From Deltaproteobacteria bacterium (lineage in GTDB: Bacteria > Desulfobacterota > Desulfarculia > Adiutricales > Adiutricaceae), in assembly GCA_031264145.1 (NCBI GenBank), contig JAISEK010000096.1:1-42104 (forward strand): 42,104 bases of DNA, read 5' to 3'. Below, piece after piece: positions 20,322 through 28,588 of this stretch (position 1 is its first letter; every line of letters starts with the position of its first letter). Position numbers and translations under genes: made by a program. The notes below the pieces were generated by a model, which saw only the letters and a program-made list of their open reading frames with translations, searched no databases and was not told where the DNA came from.

Positions 20322-20717
20322 ATAATAAATTACTGAATTAATAATATATAGTTATATTTAATGAGATATTTTTTTAATTAAATGTTTCGTCAATTCTGGA
20401 AGAAGCTTGGGTTTAGGGCGCAGCCGACCATAGACGGACAGGCGAGACCTCCCGATTAGCCGAGACGATGCGGCTGGCCAGGCCGATGCCCCTCGTTCAC
20501 CCCTCGGCACCTGGCCTGTGGGCCAGGCTCATGAAACCCAGCGGCAGTGCCTGTGGACGAAAGCCAAGGCCACCCTGGCCAGTTATCTGGAAACACGGGT
20601 TAGAGGTTCTTGCATGGTCTGGTGCGTCTCATTGTCTTCTTCCCTGAGATGCGGCTGAAAGTTTATTTTTATCGTTTCTACCAAATATTTCAATTATTTG
20701 TTCCTTTAATTGTTTTT
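20322..20717. other. intergenic sequence after the recombinase
   Basis: An AT-rich tail (to about 20395) gives way to GC-rich sequence without a convincing reading frame. No terminator with a clear stem and T-run is seen. A second AT-rich patch lies at 20655-20720, at the edge of the nuclease-family remnant. Confidence 0.4.
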
Positions 20718-21135
20718 TCAGATGAACCACCTAATTCCGGCCTCTCGGTAGCCTGTCCTTGACGAAGACGCGCAGGCGGCCATGTTCCTCGTGTCCTCGG
20801 CCACGACCAGCGGCATGAGGATAGGTTTGTTGACGTAGCGGTCGGCGTAGCCGAGATCGATAATCTGTTGGATGGCGTTCTGGGCCGCGGTCTCGGACGA
20901 GGAGGCCTTCTCGATGACCTTCATCCCGATGACGTAGGCCATGCCCTTGTGCTCTATGGCCAGATCGCTTCGGCCCAGGCTGTATGGATCCCTGGGGTGG
21001 CCTTCAGGCCAGCGACAAGCAGAAAGGAATGCAGGTTCGACCGGTAGAAGCTCTCGTTCAGCTTCACGTGGATTTCCGTTCCCTGGCCGCTACTTTCTAT
21101 GAGGTCGTCCATGATGGAGAAGGCCTCAATCGCGC
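20718..21135 (-). pseudogene. C-terminal fragment of an AAA-ATPase/PD-(D/E)XK protein
   Basis: The minus strand encodes pieces matching the C-terminus of the intact gene at 6424-8355. One frame has LNESFYRSNLHSFLLVAGLK and then, after a frameshift near 20975, MAYVIGMKV and VVAEDTRNMAAC. The nuclease ExK motif has become GxK (VIGMKV versus VIEMKV), and the tail after 'RNMAAC' is frameshifted. The N-terminal ATPase part is absent. It is a dead copy. Confidence 0.8.
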
Positions 21136-21150
21136 CTGCGGGGATATGCT

Positions 21151-21177
21151 GGGGACGCCCGAAAGGGCGTCCCCTAC
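21151..21177 (-). repeat. REP-like hairpin with GTAG-type flank
   Basis: GGGGACGCCC (21151-21160) and GGGCGTCCCC (21165-21174) form a perfect 10-bp stem with a GAAA tetraloop. On the minus strand the palindrome is preceded by GTAG, overlapping its first base. This is the tetranucleotide flank typical of bacterial REP elements handled by Y1 transposases. It lies between the nuclease-family fragment and the 3' end of the autotransporter gene, and might also stabilise that mRNA. Confidence 0.5.
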
Positions 21178-21260
21178 AGCGAACGCAGGTGGCATTTTGG
21201 CACTTTCGGAAGGGGAGAGCCTTTTTTATTCAGCCATGGACCGACGCCAGGGCCGCTGTC

Positions 21261-24200
21261 TCAGAATTCGTAACCGGCCCTCACGCCGAGCGAAAACCCT
21301 CTTGAACGGCCCCCATAGACCTGAAAACCAGCCTCGACGTCCCAAGGGCGATCAGGGGTTGAGCGAAAAGAGACGCCCATCTCGCCGATGCCCGTGCCGC
21401 CCCTCAGCTCGTCAGCGCTGAACCTGATGTTTAGGTGCTCGCCCGAGCTCTTGCCAGCGAACTCTTGCTCCCAGTAACCGCCGGCGTAAAAGGTCGCGCG
21501 CTCATTATGGCGGAAAGAATAGCGGAGGCCGCCTCTGGCCCGTTTGGAGGCAACGGAGTCAAAGTTGACTATTTCGCCTGAGTTCAGGGCGACACTGTCG
21601 CTGTCGAGCATCGTGTAATAGAAACGGGAGACGAAATCCAGGATTGAGCGCTCGCCAATCCTATGTTCATAGCCGAGTCCGGCGTGAACCGACCAGAAGG
21701 GGGTCGTCATCTCATAATCCATGAAGTTGCCAAGGGCGTTGTCGAAGACATGGGACTTGAAGCTGTTTCTGACCAACCCGTACCGACCTGAGGCCTCCAG
21801 CCGCAAGCCGCCGTGCCACTGCTGGCGGACCATCATGCCAATGTCCCCGGCCGTGATGAGGCCTTCGGCGTTTATATTTGGACCGAAAAGAGAGCCATAG
21901 TTCGCTTCTAGCTTGTACTTGCCTTTGACGCATTCCAGCATGACGCCCAAAAGGAAATCTGAGGAATCGGCCGGCCGCTGCCAGGCCATGCCGGCCACGA
22001 GCCTACCTGAGTTGGTACGGAGCTTGGTTTCGCGACCGGTCTCAATCATGGCGAAGTCGAGACCGACGAATGGGGCAAAGGCCTTTTTTGACTGCCTCAG
22101 GGCCATGTCCGCGCTCTCGTAGCTGTGGTCCGGCAGCCAAGTCTGGTTGAGAAGCCCCACGGTAGCGGCCTGGCCAGCCGTGAGAAGCCTCGTCTCGGGT
22201 ATGAGCTCCAAGGGATCGTTGGGGCTGACGATGTTGCTGAACGGGTTGTTGGTGAGGGGCGTCCAAAGCTTGAACAGCGGTTCCCCCGTCGCGGACTTCA
22301 CGTAGACCACTTCCGGATTATCCACGGCCGTCTCGATCTGGACCACGAGAGGCTCGCCGACGGCGTCTTTGACCTGAACCACCAGAGGCTCCCCGGTCTG
22401 CTCATGGATTTCCACCATCAGCGGATCGCCGGTGGCTGACTTGACCTCCACCATCAACGGGTTATCTACGGCCGTTTTGAAGTAGACCACCAAAGGATCG
22501 CCAGTTTGTGAGCTTTCGTAGACTACCAGCGGCGTATCCACCTGGGGATCTCTGACCAGCTGAAACAGCGGATCCCCCACTTCGCTCCTGACATAGACAA
22601 CCTCCGGATTGTCCACGGCTGTCTCAAACTGAACCACGAGAGGAGTGTCGACATCGTATTTGCTGTAAACCACCAGAGGCTCCCCGGTCTCCTCGATGAA
22701 TTGTACCATCAGGGGATCGCCGGTGGCGGCTTTAACTTCAACAAACAACGGGTCGCCCACGGCTTCTTTCGTGTAGACAACCAGAGGTTCGCCCGTTTCC
22801 GCGTTTTGGTAGACTACCAGCGGCGTGTCCACCTGCGGGTTTCTGACCAGCTGAAACAGCGGCTCTCCCACTTCGCTCCTAACATAGACTACCTCCGGAT
22901 TGTCCACGGCTGTCTCAAACTGGACAAAGAGAGGCTCACCGACGGCGTCTTTGACATGAAACATCAGAGGCTCACCGGTCTCCTCACGGATTTCTACCTT
23001 CAGGGGAACATCGGTAGCTGACGTGAACTCTACCACCAGCGGGACGTCAACGGCTGTTTTGGTATAGACGACCAGCGGCTCGCCAGTTTGCGAGTTTTCG
23101 TAGACGACCAGCGGCTCGTCCACCTGTGGGGCCTTGTATCCCAGGCGAGCCACCAGGTATCGCCCATCCCCGCCGACCGCGTCCTCGTTGTCGACAATGA
23201 AGTTGTATCTTGTGAGCAAGCCTTGGCGGGCGGTGGCCATTTTGGTGTTCTGATCCTTGGTAATCCAGTTGTCTTTTAGGGAATCAATGAGATAAAACCG
23301 GTCGCCTGGCTTAAGGCCCTGGCCGGCGGGAAAGTCCCCCAGACTGACGGTGGCGCCGGTGACCACGACATGGTTTGGGCTGTCGACTGTCAGAAGCGCC
23401 GTTGACACGTCATTGACCGTCCCGGCGGCCAGGTTGAACCACAAGGCGCCATTGAGGTAGGCCTGTTTTACCGTAAAACTGTTTTGCCCTAGCACGTTCA
23501 GCCGGGCGGCGGAACCCAAGCTGAACATGTGGTTTGTCGCCTCAAGGGTCATCCCGGCGAGGATGGTGGTATTGCCGCCTGAGAAATTGAACACGTTGTT
23601 TGGGGTAGTTCTGTAGTCGGTATCAGTATATACCATATTATTGCCGCCCCAGATAAAATGGCCAGCCCCGATCACTTCCATTTTAAAATACTTATTGCCC
23701 ATGGAACCGGTCTGATCGACCAATATGGGATCAAACAGGCCCACGGAACCCCCTCGACTGGTGTCAATGACCAGTTTGGCGTCAAGCGCCGGCGGATCGT
23801 CTTTTATGCTGTATGTTCCATTGTTATAATCATATTCGGGTATCCCGCCGAAATACAGCGAGTTTGTTCTTATAGACTCGGTGCCATTTATGGTCGCGTT
23901 TATCGTGTTGTTGAAGAAAACGACGCTGGAATCAGGGGTGCTGACCAGCTTGACGACGGCGGCGTCGCCCCCGGCGATGGTGCCAGTGTCGATGGTCACG
24001 GTACCGTAAACCCCGTATTTTTCAGTATAGCCAGGATAAACGCTAGTGTAGCTAGCTGTTGAGTTTAGGGTGGCCTTGAAGGCATTGTTCTCAAACCAGG
24101 TGCCTTCAATTGTCATTCCATCGCCAATCGTGCCGTAAGAGTAGACCAGGCCTCCCATGATGATGCCGTTTTCGGCCACGACATTGTTCCCGACAAAGTA

Positions 24201-26492
24201 GCTGTCCCGTATTTCATGTATGCCAATCAATGGAGCAGAGGATTGGGCAGAGTTGCCGGTAACGCCGACAATCCCGCCCCCATCAATATAACGTTCAACG
24301 GTAATTTTGTTGTTGATGAAATTAAGGCTGTTCAGGCTGTATACTAAGGCATACTCGTCCGAGTAGGCACCTACGATACCTCCGCCTTCAATATATGCGG
24401 CCTGTATGTTCTCGTTATAAAAGTCGCTGTATTCGATGGGGCCGATTAAGGCCCAGCCGCCCTTGGCGTAATGGCCAATCACGCCGCCGCCGTTTATTCC
24501 GTGAGTTGATTTCACTTCAAGCGCGGAAAAAACGTTGTGGTCCATGGCGACGACTTGATTATCGTCATCAAAGGCGATGGTCGTGGCGGTGCCGGTTTCG
24601 GCGCCTATGCCTATGATGCCGCCGCCGTAAATATTGTCCGCCGATACCTTGGAATTTTTAAAGGTATTATTGAAAACCTTGCCCAGATAGGTCATATTAT
24701 CGGGAAATAATACATCGCTTGTGGAGACGCCGATTACCCCGCCGCCGTGAATGCTTTTGGCTATGTTGACGGTTATGTTGTCAAAATAGTTGTCGTTCAG
24801 ATTATCGATGGCCGCCGTTTGCAGCGACGAGGCGCCAACCACGCCTCCGCCATGCAATTCTCCGTCCCCCCCGTCCGTGGCCTCGACGGTCACCTTGATA
24901 TCCTTGAACAGGCTGTTTCTGACTCCACCAATGACGGCTGAATTATTATATGAATTTACCCCAATAATCCCGCCGCCATCCAGACCTGCGCCTTTATGGC
25001 GCGTCCCAACCTCTACCTCGATGTTATAAAAAACGTTGTTGTCAGCCAGGCCAAGATAGGAAGGCACATCGGTGTCTATCAGGATGCTTGATGGCTCGCA
25101 ATTATTTTTTGTTGTACTCGGATCAGTATCAGAGCATTTACTCTGCACTCCTACCACGCCACCACCTCTGAGGTAGCTTCCAACTTCCACGTCAACGCCG
25201 GCAAATACGTTGCTGTCAAGATTGTAAAGATTCGTCTTGGCGTTGCTTAAGGCGTTAACCCCAATCACTCCTCCGCCTCTCAGGGAATATTCGGTCATGA
25301 CGGTAATATTGCCGTCTTTTCCATTGCCAAAAATATTGCCCTTTACGGAGCCAAGCGTGGCGTAGGTATCGACATCATTGTTTCGGGAGTTGTTGTTTAC
25401 TCCCACTACGCCTCCTCCAAGCAGCATATCACCAGAAATGATCGTAATTGTGCTAAAATAATTATATCCAAAGGAATCAATTTCGGCGTGACCTGATTTT
25501 AAATCTGGCGAGGAGACCCCATTGACTCCGATGATGCCGCCGCCTTCAATGTATGGGCTTCCTTGGCTGTTGGCCGCAGTTTTTTTCGTCGTTACCGACA
25601 AACCTGAAAAATAGTTGCCTCTGATTCTCCCAATTTCAACATTTTGGGGCAACGCTGTCTGTTCCGATGTCGCCCTGAGGCCAATAATGCCGCCACCTGC
25701 CAAATATTGGGTGTCTCGGGGACCCTCAATCGTTATGCGTATGTTTTTAAAGGCATTGTCAATGAACCCCTGCATGGACACGGTAGAGGCATTTTTGTTG
25801 TCGCTCCCGATAAACGGGTTGATCACCCCGATGGTGCCAGTACTGTTGATTTGATCTATTGACAGAAAATCCTCAAAGCTGAGACTTTGCACCAGTAAAC
25901 CGGGAGTGTCTTTGGTAAAGTTTATTATCTTATGCGTGTCAAAGAGGGCTTGATCACTTTCCCTATGGGTTGCATCCTTGTTGTCGCCCCTGATGTAGGT
26001 CATATTGGAAGGAACCTGAAATGTCTGCAGCTGGTTCTCCAGCCAGGCCCCAAAGACGGCGGGATCGACTGAGCGCCGGTCCCAGGCTTGGCCCTGTCCA
26101 AGTATGGCTGAGTTCAGGCCGGTGATTCTGGAGGTAAGCGCGCTGTCATTGCCAAGCATGTACACGTCTGCTCTATTAAGCGTTACCGGCGTATCCGTTG
26201 GTCCAAAATTAATGCCGTTTAGTCTATGAAAGGTCACCGTTCCCTGACTGGTGATCCCTGCCTGCCAACCGGCTCTGTTTGGGGCCGTGACTTCACCGGC
26301 ATGGGAACTGCGGTAGCCGATCGTGGGGAAAAAGGCCAGCGCCAGGACTAGGGAAACCAGGATCCGCAAAAAACTTGGCCGGTATCTTGGGAGCACCATG
26401 TCCCTGGCCGTCAACTGGCCGTAGGTTCTGGGATGGGCCGTGTCGTTGTAGTTGGCCGTTTCTTGGACTTTGGAGCCGCAATGATTTGACAT
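21261..26492 (-). CDS. giant autotransporter with repeat-rich passenger and beta-barrel
   Basis: Type Va-style secreted or surface protein of 1743 residues. The start at 26492 follows CAGGAG eight bases upstream. An extended N-terminal region precedes a hydrophobic signal core (FLRILVSLVLALAFF, near residues 40-55). Residues about 260-785 hold around a dozen GGG(I/V)(I/V)G motifs spaced by Asn-rich 'N.F.....v' strands, typical of a beta-helix passenger. Residues about 1124-1411 are 24 tandem 12-residue units. The C-terminal 270 residues (from FAPFVGLDFAMIETG) are an autotransporter beta-domain ending in Phe (AGYEF), the usual BAM signal. Composition is less GC-rich than the housekeeping genes. 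The role is probably adhesion or surface interaction; no catalytic motif is seen. Confidence 0.9.
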   Translation of the reverse strand: MSNHCGSKVQETANYNDTAHPRTYGQLTARDMVLPRYRPSFLRILVSLVLALAFFPTIGYRSSHAGEVTAPNRAGWQAGITSQGTVTFHRLNGINFGPTDTPVTLNRADVYMLGNDSALTSRITGLNSAILGQGQAWDRRSVDPAVFGAWLENQLQTFQVPSNMTYIRGDNKDATHRESDQALFDTHKIINFTKDTPGLLVQSLSFEDFLSIDQINSTGTIGVINPFIGSDNKNASTVSMQGFIDNAFKNIRITIEGPRDTQYLAGGGIIGLRATSEQTALPQNVEIGRIRGNYFSGLSVTTKKTAANSQGSPYIEGGGIIGVNGVSSPDLKSGHAEIDSFGYNYFSTITIISGDMLLGGGVVGVNNNSRNNDVDTYATLGSVKGNIFGNGKDGNITVMTEYSLRGGGVIGVNALSNAKTNLYNLDSNVFAGVDVEVGSYLRGGGVVGVQSKCSDTDPSTTKNNCEPSSILIDTDVPSYLGLADNNVFYNIEVEVGTRHKGAGLDGGGIIGVNSYNNSAVIGGVRNSLFKDIKVTVEATDGGDGELHGGGVVGASSLQTAAIDNLNDNYFDNITVNIAKSIHGGGVIGVSTSDVLFPDNMTYLGKVFNNTFKNSKVSADNIYGGGIIGIGAETGTATTIAFDDDNQVVAMDHNVFSALEVKSTHGINGGGVIGHYAKGGWALIGPIEYSDFYNENIQAAYIEGGGIVGAYSDEYALVYSLNSLNFINNKITVERYIDGGGIVGVTGNSAQSSAPLIGIHEIRDSYFVGNNVVAENGIIMGGLVYSYGTIGDGMTIEGTWFENNAFKATLNSTASYTSVYPGYTEKYGVYGTVTIDTGTIAGGDAAVVKLVSTPDSSVVFFNNTINATINGTESIRTNSLYFGGIPEYDYNNGTYSIKDDPPALDAKLVIDTSRGGSVGLFDPILVDQTGSMGNKYFKMEVIGAGHFIWGGNNMVYTDTDYRTTPNNVFNFSGGNTTILAGMTLEATNHMFSLGSAARLNVLGQNSFTVKQAYLNGALWFNLAAGTVNDVSTALLTVDSPNHVVVTGATVSLGDFPAGQGLKPGDRFYLIDSLKDNWITKDQNTKMATARQGLLTRYNFIVDNEDAVGGDGRYLVARLGYKAPQVDEPLVVYENSQTGEPLVVYTKTAVDVPLVVEFTSATDVPLKVEIREETGEPLMFHVKDAVGEPLFVQFETAVDNPEVVYVRSEVGEPLFQLVRNPQVDTPLVVYQNAETGEPLVVYTKEAVGDPLFVEVKAATGDPLMVQFIEETGEPLVVYSKYDVDTPLVVQFETAVDNPEVVYVRSEVGDPLFQLVRDPQVDTPLVVYESSQTGDPLVVYFKTAVDNPLMVEVKSATGDPLMVEIHEQTGEPLVVQVKDAVGEPLVVQIETAVDNPEVVYVKSATGEPLFKLWTPLTNNPFSNIVSPNDPLELIPETRLLTAGQAATVGLLNQTWLPDHSYESADMALRQSKKAFAPFVGLDFAMIETGRETKLRTNSGRLVAGMAWQRPADSSDFLLGVMLECVKGKYKLEANYGSLFGPNINAEGLITAGDIGMMVRQQWHGGLRLEASGRYGLVRNSFKSHVFDNALGNFMDYEMTTPFWSVHAGLGYEHRIGERSILDFVSRFYYTMLDSDSVALNSGEIVNFDSVASKRARGGLRYSFRHNERATFYAGGYWEQEFAGKSSGEHLNIRFSADELRGGTGIGEMGVSFRSTPDRPWDVEAGFQVYGGRSRGFSLGVRAGYEF
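22259..23123 (-). repeat. 24 tandem 12-residue repeats in three 8-unit blocks
   Basis: The coding repeat unit is 36 bases and encodes [VT][DG]xP(L/E)xVxxxxx, for example TGEPLVVYTKTA and VGEPLFVQFETA. The units form three consecutive blocks of eight, with the eighth unit in the first two blocks lengthened to 13 residues by an extra Pro. The same unit order recurs in each block (for example VDNPEVVYVRSE as unit 7 each time), showing two levels of duplication. Confidence 0.9.
24130..25710 (-). repeat. GGG(I/V)(I/V)G passenger repeats
   Basis: About twelve degenerate repeats in the autotransporter passenger carry the core GGGIIGVN or close variants (GGGVVGVNN, GGGVIGVST, GGGIVGVTG), with a last decayed MGGLVYS. 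Spacing is roughly 35-55 residues. The intervening segments repeatedly contain 'N.F.n..v.v', consistent with rungs of a right-handed beta-helix. Confidence 0.8.
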
Positions 26493-26500
26493 AGTGAAAT

Positions 26501-26520
26501 CTCCTGAAAACCAACAGGAG
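26501..26520 (-). promoter_or_regulatory. 5' leader hairpin masking the autotransporter ribosome site
   Basis: On the minus strand CTCCTG (26520-26515) pairs with CAGGAG (26506-26501) around TTGGTTTT. CAGGAG is the ribosome-binding site of the autotransporter, eight bases before its ATG. The hairpin would begin at about the predicted transcript start. Confidence 0.5.
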
Positions 26521-26534
26521 GCAATTATATGCCT
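26519..26534 (-). promoter_or_regulatory. palindromic -10 region of the autotransporter promoter
   Basis: The minus strand reads AGGCA-TATAAT-TGCCT: a perfect consensus -10 hexamer flanked by five-base inverted repeats. The -35 region (CTTAAA, 17 bases upstream) is weak, which suggests activator or repressor control. The palindrome itself could be an operator. Confidence 0.5.
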
Positions 26535-26859
26535 AATCCTTATGTTTTAAGACATTTTTGCATCCAAGTCTCTTTATTTTGCTAAAGACGCTTGAAATAA
26601 TGTTCATAGTAGAAATATTTACAACTACAGTGAACAAATAATTTGGCTATAATCATGCCAATTGATTCAAAATAGAGGGGCCATGACCAATAAAAGTTCG
26701 GATAAATAATTGGTCGGCCCGAACAAATAATACTGGTCAGCTGGACATTAATGCAGCAACGTCTTTCCCCAAGGGGGCCATCGCATAAGGGCCGGGAGCA
26801 CCAAGAGGGCGGCGTTCGATAATGTCGTTTGACGAATCGCCAGCGCCCGGCGGCGCCAG

Positions 26860-27490
26860 ACAAGGCGTCCATCGAATCTTTGTCCCCTCATTCAGCGACA
26901 TCCCCAGCGCGCGTCCCGATGGAGGATTCAAAATCGAAGGCAAACTCTACGGACTTCCATCATGGAGCGTCTTGCGGATGTCATGCCTGGCACCTGAAAA
27001 TACCGCGATAATTGGCGATTGGTGCTACAGCCACGTCGCCCAGGCCAGCCACTTTTTCAGACCTGGCGCTGGCCTGATGGGCGACTCGGCGAGAAAATCG
27101 ATTGGGCCAATCGCTTTGGTGACATCAAATGAAGAAATGGCGATACATCAGCGATGAGTCCACCTGTTCATGAGACGCTCCAATTGGCCAATGAAGGCGT
27201 CAAGGACGAGCATCGAAACAAGGCCTCGCCAGAATTTTCCCCTGACCGCCGTGGTCATTGAGCTCATGGCAGGCAAAGCAGCCATGGGCAGCTTGATCCT
27301 CGCTGAAACCAGGCCGTTTTTGGCCAGCCAAGGCGAAGGGCCTGTGGGCCATAAGTGGCCACGAGACGAGCGTTTACCACTTGGCAAACGTGGGATGATT
27401 TGTCCTTGGGCTGGCTTGAGCCCAAGCGAACCAGTTTGAAGAAGAACTGGACCGCATTCCGCTGGTTGATCATGCCTCGTGGGACATCCA
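26860..27490 (+). pseudogene. decayed ISAs1-family transposase
   Basis: Plus-strand frames carry scattered ISAs1 landmarks in the right order. FSDIPSARPDG...KLYGLPS (26885-26960) resembles the N-terminal 'fs.ipDpR....kLypL'. AVVIELMAGKAAMGSLILAE (about 27250-27310) resembles 'vVTiDAMGcQk.iA..I'. TWDDLSLGWLEPKR (about 27387-27430) resembles 'W..L.siGmvEs.R', and RWLIMP follows where RYyIsSlP is expected. They lie in different frames, and the spacing is shorter than in intact elements, so deletions have occurred. Identification rests on motif order and is moderate. Confidence 0.5.
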
Positions 27491-28219
27491 CTCGCCTATG
27501 GCCTGCCTTGGTAGTAATGTTTACGAAAAATAGAATAAAATACCAGTAAGTACTTTCCATGACAATTAACAGATGCGTTATGGATTGTCAAGTCCCAAGA
27601 CTATATAGAAGCTACTAAAAGTGTGTCATTGTGGCTACTAATAAGTTGTAAGATTCTGAAATTACGTGCCAATAAAAAAATAACAGATGTAGCTTGCAGG
27701 CGATGGTTTTTTTGATTAGTTTTGTGATAGCTGGAGAACAAGAGCGCGTCACATTTCAGGCCGGCCAAGGTCGTTGCCCAGTCCATGTCTTCAAGCATCA
27801 TTTAAGAATACTACGTTCATTTTATTATGAACAAGTAAATGGTGATGTTTAGACCAAAATTGACATAAATAATTCCGTTAAAACCTGCAATTATTCAGAA
27901 CATAGAAATAATAGATCAATGAAACATGATTATATACACGTTATAGTAATATATAATGTCAACAATTTAATGTGTCAAACTTTGATGATGATATAAAAAG
28001 CATGTTTTATTGAAATCTATTAAAATAAAGCCCTGATAATATGTCTAAAACCTGGTCTTTTTTAGGCATTCCAGGTGTTTTGCCTAGGCCTCAACCTTCA
28101 GCGTTAGTTTTTGATAGATGTATGTGAACGCTATAATGGTAAAAATAGTAAAAAAATGTTTTGATTGAAAAATTAGACCCTTTGACCTGCCAATAATAGT
28201 GTCTGCCAATGGAGCCAGG

Positions 28220-28255
28220 CCACCACCAAAAATCTGACAGCCACCACCAAAAATC
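28220..28255 (+). repeat. two direct repeats with 21-bp period
   Basis: CCACCACCAAAAATC occurs at 28220-28234 and again at 28241-28255. The 21-base period places both copies on the same helix face, as in tandem activator or repressor sites. Confidence 0.6.
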
Positions 28256-28321
28256 CATGCCCGGTCCGGTCCAAAAGCCCGAAACGAGCCATGGATCCAG
28301 GCGACGGAATGTGCTATTATG

Positions 28322-28340
28322 AAAACTATCGCATAGTTTT
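28322..28340. promoter_or_regulatory. perfect palindrome, candidate operator
   Basis: AAAACTAT-CGC-ATAGTTTT is a perfect 8-base inverted repeat about 250 bases upstream of the helicase/Wadjet genes and 15 bases before a weak -35-like TTGACC. It lacks the GC-rich stem of a strong terminator. Confidence 0.4.
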
Positions 28341-28588
28341 GGGTCAGTTACACCCTTGACCAGCCTCTTGATTGTCAGGCATATATATCTTGGACGATTC
28401 CTTTTACGCTGAAACTTGAAAAAAGATGTCTTTTTGGGGCGGCCCCGCGCCTGGCTCAGGCCCGCCATTATCTTTTGCGTTAGGCCGGCCGGCACCTTGC
28501 CCGGCCGTCCATCCCCAGGCGCGGAAGACCAATCCATCCCCCCTGGCCCAGGGGCCCTGGCCAGGGCGTAGTTTTACCGGAGACCACG

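Larger units (their letters stand above)
27560..28588. other. AT-rich intergenic region upstream of the Wadjet operon
   Basis: More than a kilobase has no convincing gene on either strand. The first 500 bases are strongly AT-rich. The later part holds two direct repeats (28220-28255), a perfect palindrome (28322-28340) and, nearer the operon, TTGACC (28356-28361) with CATATA 18 bases downstream as a weak promoter candidate. The first gene begins at 28589. Confidence 0.5.

Noticed and set aside
22259-23123. Regular 36-base repeats that could look like a CRISPR array
   Set aside because: The repeats are contiguous, vary by codon substitutions, keep the reading frame and encode a regular 12-residue protein unit. 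There are no unique spacers and no cas genes.
28091-28537. A minus-strand frame of 148 codons upstream of the Wadjet operon
   Set aside because: It has a mixed low-complexity sequence with Trp-rich runs created by the CCACCACC repeats, and no recognisable domain.
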